A stretch of DNA of 64,000 nt from Sceloporus undulatus. Its lineage: Eukaryota > Chordata > Lepidosauria > Squamata > Phrynosomatidae. The notes under the pieces were generated by a model. That model was not told where the DNA came from and did no database searches. It saw nothing but the letters and a program-made list of their open reading frames with translations. The stretch's first letter is position 1; each line of letters opens with the position of its first letter. The position numbers and the translations under genes were made by a program. This document shows positions 20,776 to 32,790 of the stretch, piece after piece. The DNA lies in assembly GCF_019175285.1 (NCBI RefSeq), contig NC_056523.1:187891608-187955607 (forward strand), in the 5' to 3' direction.

Positions 20776-21975
20776 CACTGATTTTGCTGTATGTAAAAGG
20801 GCAAGTCTTAAGAGAGAGAATACTGGAATAGCAAGCTGGAAACTATATAATTTTGAAATTTGGAGATATCTATTGTCTCAACTGAAGAAGACCTTGATGT
20901 TGAAACAGCTGTATAACTCTGAAGGTAGCTGTCTTGCTGCCTGTGGTACCTTGCTTCCTTCCTGTCATGAATAATTGCCATTTATTTGAATTTTTGCCTC
21001 TTGTTGACTGCCATGGATTAGTTTATTGTCTAAGAATCATATTTGATGACAAAGATCCCATAGAACTGGATGCACTCTTCAAGAAGAAGATTTTTTTTCT
21101 ACATTTCGCTGCTGCCATATTAGTTTACAACAGAATGTTGGAAGATTTGGACTACATTGGACTTTTCATTAGCAATTTCATTGGTAGCTATATGTATGGT
21201 GATTTAATATCTCACTGTCTATTATTAATTGTTGGTATAAACACATATGGCTATATTTTAATACAAAAGGTTTTCCATTATCTTCATTAATTTTTCATTG
21301 CATGTACTTTGGGATATATAGTGTGGGACACTTTGCTATTCTCTCCCTATTGCGTTGGACTAGTGTTAGTGAAGCTCTCCTGTCAAGTTTGGTTTTTCCA
21401 GTTTTCATCTGTGAAATGTTGGAGGATAAGAAAATAGGAGGATCTATTTATTTGTGGTGTCTGCAAGGGAATATAGCACTCAAAGGGAAGTCAAAAGAGG
21501 GTTGGAGGAGGGTAAAGGTCTCCTGGGGTCTTTCCCTATAATCAGGCAGCGTCTTGCCCCAGTTTATCTTTTGCATGTCAACTCCTCCTCAGTGTAGAGC
21601 AACAAGTGTGCACATCATGTCCTCACTTGGGAAATAAGCCGTCAGTTTGGCAACGTCAAAAGGCTGTTTTGTTCAACAGCAGCAGCAACAACAAGCATTT
21701 ATTGCCCAAATGAAAAATAATATATAATTGTGCACAGGGCACTCACAGGGCAAAACCAGCCTGTCCAGTATTCACTTGTTCTGTAACACTACATTTGAAA
21801 ATTAACTGCAACAGTTTACTTCAAAATGAACCAAATTGCAGTTATAAAACAGCTGGAGTTCAAATATAATGCTGGCCATTTGCAGAAGCCAGGAGTGAGG
21901 TGGGCTGCTTTGTCTCATGACAAGATGTATTTACCTGTCAGAGGTTTATTTTCTAGAAGAGGGATGGGTAACCAA
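20776..21975. other. Intergenic, no gene recognised
   Basis: AT-rich sequence. An open frame on the + strand at about 20940-21290 (about 118 residues, hydrophobic) has no recognisable domain and weak start context. A short (CAG/CAA)n run is near 21677-21695. Confidence 0.5.
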
Positions 21976-21984
21976 AGAGGGCAT

Positions 21985-22352
21985 GCTCTCCAACTGTCCC
22001 AATTTGGTCAGGACAATCTTGATTAATCCTTCGCTGTCCTACTTTTTCACCTGTTTTAAATATGGCCCAGTTTTTATCTTCTCCTTCAACTTTCCCTCTT
22101 TGTTCTCAGCTTACTTCCATTGCTGGAGAGGGAGTGCAAAGTGCAAAAGTCATTTTCATTCAATTAACTCAGTGGGAGGACAGGACAGGAGGGGAGTGGA
22201 ATCTTGCCCTTCCCAGTAGATTCAGGCAAAATCAAACTGCGGCAGCCTCTCCTAGCTTGTCTGTTCCTTCTCATTAATAACTTTTGTCATCTTGACCACA
22301 CTCTGATGTTACCTGGCCACACATGTCCCAGTTTACATCTGTGAAATGTTGT
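21985..22352. mobile_element. Family 5 DNA element
   Basis: Near-complete copy from GCTCTCCAACTGTCCCAATT to ACATCTGTGAAATGTTG, inverse to the copy at 36631. Internal GTGCAAAAGTCATTTTCATT and TCTTGCCCTTCCCAGTAG. Confidence 0.75.
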
Positions 22353-22360
22353 AGAGTATG

Positions 22361-22571
22361 AGAGCCAGCATGGTGTAGTGGTTTAAGTGTTGGACTATGA
22401 ATCTGGAGAACAGGGTTTAAATCCCCGCTTGGCCATGAAACCCACTGAGTGATCCTGGGCAAGTCATACTCTCTCAGCCACAGAGGATGGCAATGACAAA
22501 CTCCCTCTAAAGAAACTTTCCAAAAAAAAACCCATGAAGCCTCCATAAGTCTGGAAATGACTTGAAGGCAC

Positions 22572-22608
<37 letters not shown>
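22361..22608 (+). mobile_element. tRNA-derived SINE (SINE 2 type), full length
   Basis: A model copy: AGAGCCAGCATGGTGTAGTG, GGGTTTAAATCCCCGCTTGG (B box), GTGATCCTGGGCAAGTC, GGAAATGACTTGAAGGCACA and an (AAC)11-like tail. Head and boxes are tRNA-like; the tail matches the partner LINE 2 type known in Anolis (from memory). Confidence 0.92.
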
Positions 22609-22721
22609 AGTGAGAGTTGAGGGGTACATCCATCTGATTTTCTCAATCCCAGGCTTGACAAACCAAATTTTACTAATACATTGGTAGTGATAAGCTTGGA
22701 GTAGTAAAACTGTTATGGTGG

Positions 22722-22852
22722 AAGGGTGACCTCCCACATGATGGGACTACAGCTCCTGCCATTTTGTCTGGGGATAGTAGAAGCTCCAGTGTACTACATC
22801 TAGGGGACACCTTTTGGGGATGGCTATTCCAGAGAGCTGAGAAGGAAGGGTG
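22722..22852. mobile_element. Palindromic MITE, family 4
   Basis: ATGATGGGACTACAGCTCCT and GTGTACTACATCTAGGGGAC are the two arms. Confidence 0.6.
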
Positions 22853-23238
22853 GGTACTGAGATCTGAAAAACAGCAGCTTTGGAAACTAATGCATTGATA
22901 ACACCTTCCACAGAGACAGATGAAGAAGGAACATTTTTGTTAAATCAGGAAAAAGTTGTAGCATGTCAGAACACAACAGGGAGAGCAAATGTAGTCAACA
23001 CTGGTTCTATCCACCCAATATTTGACATTACCCTCAGGACAGAAATTCTGATGCACAACAACCCTGTTATAAATACTGTAGAGATGTCCTCAGTTGCAAA
23101 TCAGTCAGCAATAAGCCTTTCAATTCAGCCTCTTCAGACTATTTACTGTTATTTTAAGTATACAAACAAAGAAGGGAGAATGGGAAGGAGGGCACAGAGG
23201 TTAAGGTTTCCCATCCAATCTCTATTCACATCCTCTAT

Positions 23239-23542
23239 GGAGTTTATCACACGAGGGAGATCGGGAGTTTACCCCGTGAATATCCTGGGAAAATCGCGTA
23301 ATTACGTGAAATGATTTCACACGACATCATACAAAAGCCTCCATTAATGTGGTCACAAAAAAGCATTAACACCCATCTTTTTACTTTTGGGATTTCAACA
23401 ACAATGTATTTCCAGCATCATTTTATTTGTGCGATTGCGTGTGATAATCATTTGCACAATTACTCGCCATTTTCTTTTTATTTGCAGGATGCTTTAAATG
23501 CACTTTAATCTCTCTTTAATTAGCCCCAGTGTGATAAATGCC
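23239..23542. mobile_element. TIR element with TTTATCACAC ends (family 3), 3-bp TSD
   Basis: Ends GGAGTTTATCACACGAGG and GTGTGATAAATGCC, with TAT duplicated at 23236-23238 and 23543-23545. Subterminal ATTACGTGAAAT and CACACGAC motifs are present. Three-base duplication suggests Harbinger. Related ends occur in at least five other elements here. Confidence 0.75.
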
Positions 23543-23545
23543 TAT

Positions 23546-25105
23546 GACTTATTCTTGTGGCCAGCAGCATTATAAAGTCTGATGGCCATCAAAATAAAAT
23601 AAAATAAAATATATGTAGCTGGAGCAGTGACTCTCACACCGCATGAAAGGCTGCATGAAAGATACAGTATCTTGTACTCAGGAACTCTACTAGCAAGAGA
23701 TAAGAGTACAAAAGATACTACTTAGGTCAACACCTACAAACCTTTTTGTTTTTAATACTTGTACAAGTCTCGTACTGTACCTCCACCCCCAATACTTTCC
23801 ATAGTTTGAGATGAGATCTAGAAATTCTGCATCCCATGGCTGCCATCGTGCCTTCTAAACACAGCGTACTTTTCCAGACCTGGGTACAAACATCAGAACT
23901 TTAAGTCTGGTTCCTTTCCTAATCCACACATTAGAGCTTTGCAACCAAGGAGTATTCCTTTTATTGGGCTCATATAGGGACTGTTTTTCCTTCTTATTCC
24001 CTCTTTGCATCCTTCATCCTTCTTGCTAGTCCCTTTTGGTGGAGGCGGAGACAGGACTTGGGTGATTGCTGTCATTTTTTTTTTCTTTTTTGGCTTTCAG
24101 TCCCCTCCTTGTTTCTCTCTCTCTCTCTCTGCCATCAAGCCTGGGACCTTGTGGGGAGGACTCAGTTGAGAGACAGATCGACAGACAGACGTGGGAACAC
24201 TTTCTCAATGGCCATCTCAGCCCTTTCCCTGATTGATCTCTAGGCGTTCAGGACCAAGAATCATCCAGAAAGTTACTAAAATTTGGGCTCAGCATCAGGT
24301 CAGTTTGATCCAATGCACAGCCAAAATTCAGTGGGCTGAAGGTTATAACTGTTGACCTTTCTTTGGGTTACGGGCTTAGGTCTCTTGGACAGGAGACGCT
24401 AACAATGCTAATCTAGACATGGCAAGAAAGAAATGGGAATTCTGTTGTAGAGAAAATTTTGAAAGGGGTAAGTAGAAATATGAGATTATGCCATGGCCGA
24501 GGTCAGGGGAAGTGCTGAAAAAGAGAAGCTCTGGAGCCCATCAGCTTGAAAGTTGCATCCTCTACTTTGGATGCCTTTCTCAGTGCTTTCATGTTGTTGG
24601 AACTGGCTGTTGTTGCTTATGAGGGAAATGCACTCTGCGCATGGGTAGAAGCATCCTCCTCTTAGTCATTATTTTGTACAGTTTAAGACTGACCCTCAGC
24701 ATTAAAAATGATTTCCAAGTCTAAGGTCTGACTATGGTAATTCTCATTTGGTTGACCTTTCACTAGTACTACTATGAGCTGAGAAGACAGAGGTAATGCA
24801 GTGGGTGGGTGTCCTATGTACCATCTCTTTCTTCAGATGGTGAAGTGTGTTGGGACTGATAGCGTCCAGCCCAAATGCATCCAGAGTGGCTGACTAGTTT
24901 CCAAAGGTTAGACATAAAGTGATTATACGACATAACCAGATATTAAGTAGTAGGGATGAGCAGGGTAGGCTTTCATTTTTGAGTTGCCTGAAAAGCTATC
25001 TTTATGTTGTAGATTTTTAAAAATCTAGTGTCTAAAAGTATAATTTTGGGGTCTTTAGGGACAGGAAAGCAACTTGTAAAAATATAAATGAATAAATATC
25101 ATAAA
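23546..25105. other. Intergenic, no gene or clear repeat
   Basis: Contains (AAAAT)n near 23592-23610 and (CT)n near 24115-24131. No coding similarity seen. Confidence 0.5.
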
Positions 25106-25107
25106 TA

Positions 25108-25336
25108 CAGTTGGCTCTCTGTATCCATGGATTTTTTATCCAGGGATTCAGCCATTCATGGCTTGAAAATATTGAAACGTAACATAAATTCCCAAAGCAA
25201 GCCTCGATATTGCCATTTTATAAAAGGGGCACCATTTCACTCTGCCATTGTATGTAATGGGACTTGAGCATCTATGGGTTTTGGTATCAGCGGAGGGTCC
25301 TGATACCAAACCTCAGTGGATACCAAGGGCCCCATG
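25108..25336. mobile_element. Tigger/pogo-like MITE with TA duplication
   Basis: CAGTTGGCTCTCTGTATCCA at left, GGATACCAAGGGCCCCATG at right, each flanked by TA. Internal CTTGAGCATCTATGGGTTTT and GGTCCTGATACCAAACC recall mammalian Tigger7/MER44 elements. Confidence 0.8.
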
Positions 25337-25338
25337 TA

Positions 25339-26000
25339 ATCAATTTAAATAAGAGATGTGGTTGAATATATTAATAGATGACTGCTAGCAAAAGATGGTT
25401 GATTTTAAAGTTCTATTAGATGGTCAGTCAAAGTTCTGAAGACAGAGAATCACCTAAGGGACCATATCTTTATGGGCATGTTGGAATGTGATTAAGATTA
25501 GAGTGCTTTATACAACACTTATTTGTAGCAAAATCCAGCTAAATTTTGTGGAACTTAACTATGGAATTAAAAAGGTAAATAAAGTGTCCTTTGGTTTTCT
25601 TACTCACACCGGCACTGAAGAGTAAAACAAACCATCCCCAAACAGGGGAGATGAGATTGCTTCTCACACTGTCTTTGGGCAGCGCAAACACTAACTTCGA
25701 AAATTAAATTCTATTTCTTTTTGGACAAAGAAGGAAATGAGAACTGGGAAGATAAATCTGAAAGTGATAGGGTCTGAAGAGCATTGGAGTACATGGAAAA
25801 TGGGTGGGTAGAGTATATGAAAAGTAGAAAAGCTAATAAGATGCTGACAAACCTATAAAAAAAGAAAACCAACCAAGCGTCTTAAAGCTATCACTGGATA
25901 TACTTTAGAACGTATTATAGAGCAAGCTATCCCAGACTATAGCCTAATTCAACATAGAAATGGAGTGTGTTATCCAAAATTTCAGTTGTTTAGATATTGA
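25339..26000. other. Intergenic, no gene or clear repeat
   Basis: AT-rich sequence; nothing recognised. Confidence 0.5.
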
Positions 26001-26235
26001 ATCAGTGTGGTGTAATGGTTTGAGTGTTGGACTATGGCTCTGGAGGCCAGGGTTTGAATCCGGCTTGGCCATGTAAACCCACTGGGTGACCGCTGGAAGC
26101 CACACTGTCTCTGCCTCAGAGGACGGCAATGGCAAACCCCTCTGAAGAAACCTGCCAAGAAAATCCCATGATAGGTTCGCCTTAGGGTTGCCAATAAATC
26201 AGAAACAACTTGACAGCACACAAGAAGAAGAAGAT
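26001..26235 (+). mobile_element. tRNA-derived SINE (SINE 2 type)
   Basis: ATCAGTGTGGTGTAATGGTT, GGGTTTGAATCCGGCTTGG, GAAACAACTTGACAGCACAC and an (AAG)n tail instead of (AAC)n. Confidence 0.88.
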
Positions 26236-26265
26236 ATAGTATGAATGGTTGGAGTGTTCTGTGTA

Positions 26266-26520
26266 TTTGTTGTGTACCTTTAAGTTTTTTTCTGACTCTG
26301 ACTCACGGTGACCCTCAGAGAGAGATGCAGAGTTTTCATGGGGTTTTCTTGACAGGTTTTATTCAGAATGGATTTGCCAAGGTCTGAGAGGGTGACTTGA
26401 GGCTGAGAGGGTGACTTGCCCAAGGTCACCCATTGGTTTTCCACTGGTCAGCAGGGATTTGAAGCCTGGTCTCACAGAGTCCTAGTCCAACACTGTAACC
26501 ACTACATCATGCTGGGTCTC
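26266..26520 (-). mobile_element. tRNA-derived SINE (SINE 2 type)
   Basis: Reverse copy 30 bases after the preceding forward copy, so the two face each other tail to tail. A short internal duplication (GGCTGAGAGGGTGACTTG region) is present. Confidence 0.85.
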
Positions 26521-27210
26521 ATATATACACCCGAGATTCTGGATAATAGTTCATGTATCTTATGACATGAGCTATAATCCATGAAAGCTCAGGCAGTAAT
26601 ATTTTCTTTAGATGGTAGGATGATAAAGGAGAATTGGTTGTTTTTGCCTCTTTGGAAGTCATTAAGAAATGCACCCAGTGGGAACAAGATGGCAAAGGAT
26701 GTGCATTGCCTGAGAGTGGGGGGGAAAGAAGACAAAAAACTGGAAGGTAATTTATACTGAGTCAGGACTGGAAGATCACTTGACAGAAAGGATCAGCACT
26801 ATACATGGAGGGGAAGGGAGACAATGACATACCTGTAGTTCTGAAGTGTACAGAAAAACCACAGTGTCATCTGTAGAGTAAATGGAAAATGTAAATAGAT
26901 AATGACAGAGCCCAAGCAAATCATTGTGCAGTAGGGCCAATATATTTCAGCCATATTCACTACTTTCTTCACAGAGCTTAATTTTCACATAAGTGTACAA
27001 AAAAGCACGTTTGGCATATAGCTAATGGACCTTTTGCATTTATAGTACTGTAAAAGGTAAAGCAAAATGGACTGCCAGCAATCCTAAACATAGCTGCCTA
27101 TGAGGAAGTCAGACCACTAAGTCTTACTTTGGCATCAGTATACACAGATAAATCAACAGCTAAGCCTGGCTGGTTTTAAAGTCCTATAGATTGTTAGTCA
27201 AGGTTTTGAG
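26521..27210. other. Intergenic, no gene or clear repeat
   Basis: Nothing recognised; only short open frames. Confidence 0.5.
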
Positions 27211-27320
27211 AGAGCCAAAATGGTGTAATGGTTTGAATGTCGAACTATGACTCTGGAGTCCAGGGTTCGATTCCCAGCTTGATCATGAAACCCGCTGGGT
27301 GACCTTGGGCAAGTCATACA
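27211..27320 (+). mobile_element. tRNA-derived SINE, 3'-truncated
   Basis: Head only: AGAGCCAAAATGGTGTAATG, GGTTCGATTCCCAGCTTG, GACCTTGGGCAAGTCATAC, then unrelated AT-rich DNA. Confidence 0.8.
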
Positions 27321-28100
27321 GAGGGGGATTAATTAATAATTCTTAGCATTTATTTAATTGCTACTAGAACCCGTTTCCCCTCATAGATACTGTTTGTGTG
27401 TGTAAATATTGTCAACGCACACATGCCCTTGTAAAACGAGGCTAGCACTTCACATATGTAATGAAATGGGGTATGACGGTCTTCCCCAATTCAAAAAATA
27501 GATGATCACGTTATCTGGGGATAATGAAAATTGTAAAGGATAGCCAGCTGAGAAAAGCTGGGCTACATCATACTGGAATAAAGCGTAGTCCTTACAACAA
27601 TATTAAAAGGAAAATTGGTATTTTTATACCCCTATTGCAAAAGAGATAAGGTCAGCGGATGAAGCTGAGAGAAAGTACCCTACTTCACTAAAAAGTACAT
27701 AGTGAATTCATGATAGAGGCAATATTCGAATTGGGGACTTCCCAGATTACTCTCACTTTTTTTAACAGCTGCAGGACACCAAATATGGAAGTATTGCTAC
27801 ACACACACATACAGAGATAGAAAGGATTCTACAAAACAAAGAAAGCTGGTAAGGAAAGTAGCTATAAATGTTTTTTTAAATGACATGACAAAACATCTCA
27901 AGAAACAAAAATCCCACAAAAAAGGAAATGGAAAGGTGAACAGTGTGAAAGAAGCAATAGGTACACAGAGAGGATCTCTCCTAACATATAACAAAAGCAG
28001 AATGTAGTTTAAGGGTGGCAAATCCTTATTCTTTCTTTCCTCTCCATTTCCCACTAATGTCAGATTGCAGAAACAAATACCTTTGACACATGTTGAGTTT
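27321..28100. other. Intergenic, no gene or clear repeat
   Basis: AT-rich sequence. Nothing recognised. Confidence 0.5.
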
Positions 28101-28690
28101 TTGTGCTGATAAGGACCGAAATGGGACATACTGGAACTGAGGATGAAAAATGGGATTTAATAAACGGGGGAGTGGCCTGCATTTTTCATTTTCTCTCCAT
28201 GGGAATCCAAGAGGATGGGATATTTCCTGAGAAGGATAAAGTCAGGGACTCCCCCACGTCCTTCACTTTGCAGTAGTTAGTTTACCTTCTGCCTAGGCTC
28301 TTGGACACCTGGGACCTTTGGAAGCCTCCATGTTCTTGCGATGTGGCTGGCGAGGGAAGCAAGAGTTGAAAGGCAAGTTGGTCTCATGGTAGGAGCTGCC
28401 TCTGGTCTGTTTCAGGGTGTCTTAACATTGCTGTCTCTGATTCCACAGCCCGGGTGCCCTGATAACAAATATACCCCATAGATAATTATCTGAAGACACA
28501 GGCGCTAGTGATAAGCCTCTATACAATAATATCTGGGGGGCCCTTCATTCTACATATTTCAGCACAGAGTAGAATAACTCACTGGTACAACAGCAACTGT
28601 AATTTGAGTTGAGATGAAAATATTCAAAAGGAAATTTAATTCCGGCTGATAAGGACTGGTATGTGTATGTGTGGGCCAGAGATAAGGTGA
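28101..28690 (+). promoter_or_regulatory. Cluster of WGATAR motifs upstream of GATA1 (candidate enhancer)
   Basis: Seven canonical GATA sites: TGATAAG 28108, TGATAA 28460, AGATAA 28480 and TTATCT 28486 (together the palindrome AGATAATTATCT), TGATAAG 28509, TGATAAG 28648, AGATAAG 28680. About one is expected by chance in this length. The tract is largely free of recognised repeats and sits 9.4-9.9 kb 5' of the GATA1 start codon. GATA1 is known to autoregulate through upstream GATA sites in mammals; use as an enhancer here is inference. Confidence 0.5.
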
Positions 28691-28835
28691 TGTCTCTGAT
28701 GTTTGTGGCCGTGTTGTTGCTTTGAGGTATTATGGGGAGGGGATATGTGTGGGGGATGTCTAAAGTCCAAAATATATATGTTGTTTTGGAATGGCTTTGG
28801 TTGCAGATCATGGAACAGATCGTTTTTTGAACCAT

Positions 28836-28940
28836 AGCTCTCTGAAATACACACTGGCCAAACTGAAGCTGGTAGTAATTTTGAGAATTGCAGTCCAGAA
28901 AAAAAAAGGAATAATGTTTCTAAGCTGAGCTCAAACCAGT
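28836..28940. mobile_element. Family 4 MITE fragment
   Basis: ACTGGCCAAACTGAAGCTGG and AGAATTGCAGTCCAGAAA resemble one arm plus the loop of family 4. Confidence 0.35.
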
Positions 28941-29055
28941 TCAGCCCTACATACATGCCTCTGTGGCCCTTCAAGTAATTTCTGAGGAAGAATCGACTGG
29001 AGTCTCCCAGAAAAGTTCTGGGACCACATTTGAAAAAGCCTTGTTCTGCTTCTTC

Positions 29056-29298
29056 TTGTTGTTGTTGTTATGTGCCTTCAAGTCATTTTTGACTTATGGC
29101 AACACTAAGCCAAACCTATCATGGGGTTTTCTTAGGAGGTTTTTTCAGAGGGGGCTTGCCATTGTCATCCTCTGAGGCTGAGAGAGCGTGATTTGCTCAA
29201 GGTCACTCAGTGTGTTTATATGGCTGAGCCAGGAGTCAAATCCTGGTATGTGGAGTCATAGGGTCATAGATGCTCAGACCACTACACCACACTGGCCT
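29056..29298 (-). mobile_element. tRNA-derived SINE (SINE 2 type)
   Basis: Full reverse copy: (TTG)n, TGTGCCTTCAAGTCATTTTT to CCACACTGGCCTG. Confidence 0.9.
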
Positions 29299-29629
29299 GC
29301 ATCCCTACTAGATAAGCCCCTGCTGGCAACATATCAGGCAGCAAGACCTCTAATGAAAAATGCAAGGTGGCAACAAGCTCATTTGAGAGAAGGATATCCT
29401 TCAAAATAAAGCAAAGAACAAAACAAAGCTAAAAAACAAAACCCTGATCTCAAACCATTTAAGGCTTTGTAGATACCGACCAGCATATTTTGCCAGGCCT
29501 AGGAAAAATAGGGAGCCAGTGCAGATTAAGCACGTTGGAGTAATTAGCTTTGGGGAATAAAAGAATTCTTGGTAACAATCTTCTGGCTGGACTTTGCACC
29601 ACCAGACCCTCCAGAGTCCAGCATTTCAC
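29299..29629. other. Intergenic, no gene recognised
   Basis: Possible old CR1-like sequence (GGCCTAGGAAAAATAGGGAG, AGCATTTTGCCAGG) on one strand, too diverged to assign. Confidence 0.4.
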
Positions 29630-29730
29630 GGGTGAAAGCAGGACACATGTGGCCAAGCAACATCTGTGTGGTTGAGATGGAAAAAGTCATTAACACAGAA
29701 GAACACAGAAGCTGGGAGAGGCTGTGAAAA
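29630..29730. mobile_element. Family 5 DNA element, end fragment
   Basis: AGGACACATGTGGCCAAGCA, GTTGAGATGGAAAAAGTCAT and GAGAGGCTGTGAAAAG match the 36631 end of the family. Confidence 0.6.
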
Positions 29731-30114
29731 GTTGCTTTTGCCAAACCTACTGGGTTAATGCTCATTTAGCCCGACATTGTCTGAAAACAATCCTGCTTTT
29801 GCGAGATTTTCCTAGATTTAAATCCCATTTATCCACGGGATTTGGGCACTTCCCTCCCATGTGATAAGGTCCATTGTGCCATTATCTCACTGAAAATGTC
29901 CCATTCCTGTCCATTTTAACTCACTCACCCCAAGTATCACAATGTTTATATGTTCCATTTTTTTGTTTACAATATCTAGCTTCCCTTCATTCATTCTTCT
30001 CGCATTTCATATTCCTACAATATATATTGTACAGTTTCAGACTTTCCTTTCACCTCTGTTCACATCAACTGGTAAACATGCTTTTGGTTTGTCCTCATTT
30101 TGCATTTTATTTAC

Positions 30115-30625
30115 TTATTTATCGTTCCACTTTTCTCCAGAATGAGTGAATGGGATACAAAGTGCAAAGTAATTTGCACCCATTTAATTCAGGAACTGGA
30201 AGCAAATAAAGGACAGAATCATGCCCTTCCCAGTAGGCTCAGCAAACTGCTGTATCCTCTTTAGCTTATATACCCTTCTTCATTAATCACTTTTGCCATC
30301 TTGACTACACCTTGAGGTTGCTTGGCCACGCTCTTTCTCTTCTCTTCCCCTTACTTTCCCCCATTGTCCTTAACTTACTTCATTTGCTCCAAAAAGATCA
30401 ATGTGAAAAAGTAGTTTTCTCTCAGTTAACTCAATAGATTGGAAGAAGAGAGTAGGGGTCAGTGTCTGGCCCTTCCCAAGAGGCTCAGGCAAAAACAAAC
30501 TGCTGCAGCTTCTCCTAACTTGTTTGTTCTTCCTCATTCATAACTTTTGCCTTTGCAAGCACACTCTGAGGTTTCTTGCCCACACATGTCCTGGTTTTCA
30601 TCTGTGAAATGTTGAAAGGTATGAG
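30115..30625. mobile_element. Family 5 DNA elements, two partial copies in tandem
   Basis: The sequence block CAAAGTGCAAAGTAATTTGC ... CTTCATTAATCACTTTTGCC is followed by a second block ... CATTCATAACTTTTGCC, ACACATGTCCTGGTTTTCAT, GTGAAATGTTGAAAGG, both in the same orientation. Confidence 0.65.
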
Positions 30626-31562
30626 ATTTTTTTCCTGGCACAATAGTACTGGTACTTAATCCTTTTCCTCGTATCATAATTTTATCATAATCTCCACTGC
30701 CAATACTGCCATATTAACATATCAAGAATCATATTTAAATGGTACCCATAATGAACTAGTGTTGTCCATTCCATGGCTTAGAAACACCAAATGACACTTG
30801 GGTTTGTATAATCCATCCATTCTGCCTGGCTGTAGTCAGACAAATGTCTCTGGAAGATCTCAAGCAGGGTTTGAAGAAAACGGTCACCTCTGTTTATCTC
30901 TCTCCACTGCATCTGGTCTCTCAAAGTCCTGAGGGACCCAGATTTGCTCTCTCCACTTTTGTTCAGAAAGCTGCTGTGAATGCTCAAATTTGCTGCTGAA
31001 GATGCTATTGTGGTCTGAAGATAACCAATCTGTGCTTTCAGTTGGCTCTGCGGGGTTATGTTTTGTTTTTAATTGTATTAACTTCTTGCAATCTTGTTGC
31101 TTAGTTATGAGATGATTTATAAGCTGCCTCAACCACCGCCTCTGGGGCTACAAAGTGGAGTAGCAGTGGTAAAATAAAACACAACAAAGAAATATAAGAT
31201 GAGTGGATGGAATCCCCATAGTCCGTCCCCATAGTTCGTTTTGCCCTCCTCCCAGTGCCTTTCCCACATCTGAGAATGGAATCAAGGAGGTCCTTTAAAG
31301 GCCCCAGAGGTGGGAAAAGGGGAGGAAGTGAATCAGAAGACAAGAGCTTCACCAGGCCCACGTTCAGAGGAACTTGGCATCTTTTCAAGGTTGATTTCAA
31401 AAGCTTCCTTTCGTACCCCCGCTCCATGCCCGAATACACTGCAAAGATGGGGCGATAAGGTCTGGCAGCCGATCCAACTGCCATTTGTGAAGGGGGAACA
31501 GGGTCCCAAAAGGACAATATGACAGGCAGGGAAGCACAAGCCCTTGAAAGGCAGTTGCAATT
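30626..31562. other. Intergenic, open on both strands but no gene recognised
   Basis: 31101-31517 is open on the minus strand for about 138 codons, and a + strand frame of 67 codons overlaps it. Neither resembles a known family and neither has supporting splice structure. A chance effect of local GC content is likeliest. Confidence 0.45.
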
Positions 31563-31627
31563 AGGTTAATGCAGAGACAGATCCTTAGAAGTTAATAGGT
31601 TAATGCAGAGACAGATCCTAGAAGTTA
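31563..31627. repeat. Two-copy tandem repeat, about 31 bp
   Basis: TAGGTTAATGCAGAGACAGA followed by TCCT(T)AGAAGTTA occurs twice head to tail. Confidence 0.9.
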
Positions 31628-31718
31628 CAAGCTGCTGCTTGCCAAGTGGAGCACTTGGCCAGAAACTGGGCCCCTCCCAGAGAGAAAAAGCCCTCAAATA
31701 TTCATTGTCATAAGGCTT

Positions 31719-31947
31719 TGTGCCCCCTCACATTATACAATTATAGCACTATGATTCCACTTTAACTGTCATGGCATCATCCTGAAAAATCCTGGGACTG
31801 GCAGTTTAGGGAGGGGACGTTCATCAACCAAATAGCTTCTCCTCTACTGCCTCTGACCAAACTACAAACCCAGAATGCCATAGGATACAGCCATGACAGT
31901 AAAAGCAGAATCATAGTGCTATAACTGCATAGTGTGAAAGGGTCCTG
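31719..31947. mobile_element. Palindromic MITE, family 2
   Basis: TTATAGCACTATGATTCCAC at left and ATCATAGTGCTATAACTGCA at right, with GTGTGAAAGGGTCC as the outer end. Confidence 0.85.
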
Positions 31948-32291
31948 CATGATGGCCACTAACTCAGGACCAAGCAGATGTGACAGAGACACTCCCTTAT
32001 TGAATTTCTCAACTGAAAAACAACGGCTGGCATTCTTCTCGGCACTTGTGTCTTCGTAAGTGGCCTTACATGTATGCAAAATTAAACTCAGCATTTCTCC
32101 AATGTCCATATTTACCTAGGAGTTGTGTGAAAACAAAATGTACATTACACAATGATGGAGTGACTGATGTACCATTGTTGAATGCACAATGGGCACCAAT
32201 GCACATCAGGACACCAGCTAGGGAGGAGTGCCCCATATTTATTAGAACACTCTTGCCAGTATCCAGATGTGAATCTTCACAACTCACTAAT

Positions 32292-32316
32292 GGTGTGTGT
32301 GTGTGTGTGTGTGTGT
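32292..32316. repeat. (GT)n microsatellite
   Basis: About 12 GT units. Confidence 0.95.
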
Positions 32317-32340
32317 TTCTGCAACATAGCTTGGTATTAT

Positions 32341-32558
32341 TGTTCTATGCCTTCAAATCCTTTCTGGCTTATGGTGACTCCAAGGCAAACCTATTATATG
32401 GTTTTCTTGGCAAGATTTGTTCAGAGCAAGTTTGCCTTTGCCTTCCTCTCAGGCTGAGATTGTGACTTGCCCTGACATTCCTAGTGGGTTTCCATGGCTA
32501 AGCAAGGATTTGAACCCTGGTCTCCAAAGTCATAGTCAAACCACTAATGATGGCTCTC
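32341..32558 (-). mobile_element. tRNA-derived SINE (SINE 2 type)
   Basis: Reverse copy, ATGCCTTCAAATCCTTTCTG to CTAATGATGGCTCTC. Confidence 0.82.
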
Positions 32559-32694
32559 TGCAACATAGTTACAGATTTGTAGTTATGAATACAGACCGTG
32601 GTGTAGATCTTGGCCAAAACCAACAAAAGTTTAGTGCAATGACAAACCTAGATTTTATCCCCTCCAACTAGCCTGATTTAGCAGGCACAGTTCC

Positions 32695-32790
32695 AGCTTA
32701 TCCTCTGTCATCCCACTTTTTCAGCTGCCATTAAAAATTCTCGGTTTGTCCCTTTGTCTTCCACAATTGTACTGGTAAACGGGGTATTTA
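32695..32790. mobile_element. Family 5 DNA element, fragment
   Basis: CTCTGTCATCCCACTTTTTC and CGGTTTGTCCCTTTGTCTTC match the family 5 right part. Confidence 0.45.

Noticed and set aside
22361-22450. tRNA gene
   Set aside because: Has A- and B-box-like blocks but no cloverleaf end; it is the head of a SINE with body and (AAC)n tail.
22880-23314. 144-codon + strand open frame
   Set aside because: No recognised domain, start is not ATG, and the 3' end runs into a TIR element.
31101-31517. 138-codon minus-strand open frame
   Set aside because: Overlaps a + strand frame in the same tract; composition and lack of homology suggest chance. Worth only a database search.
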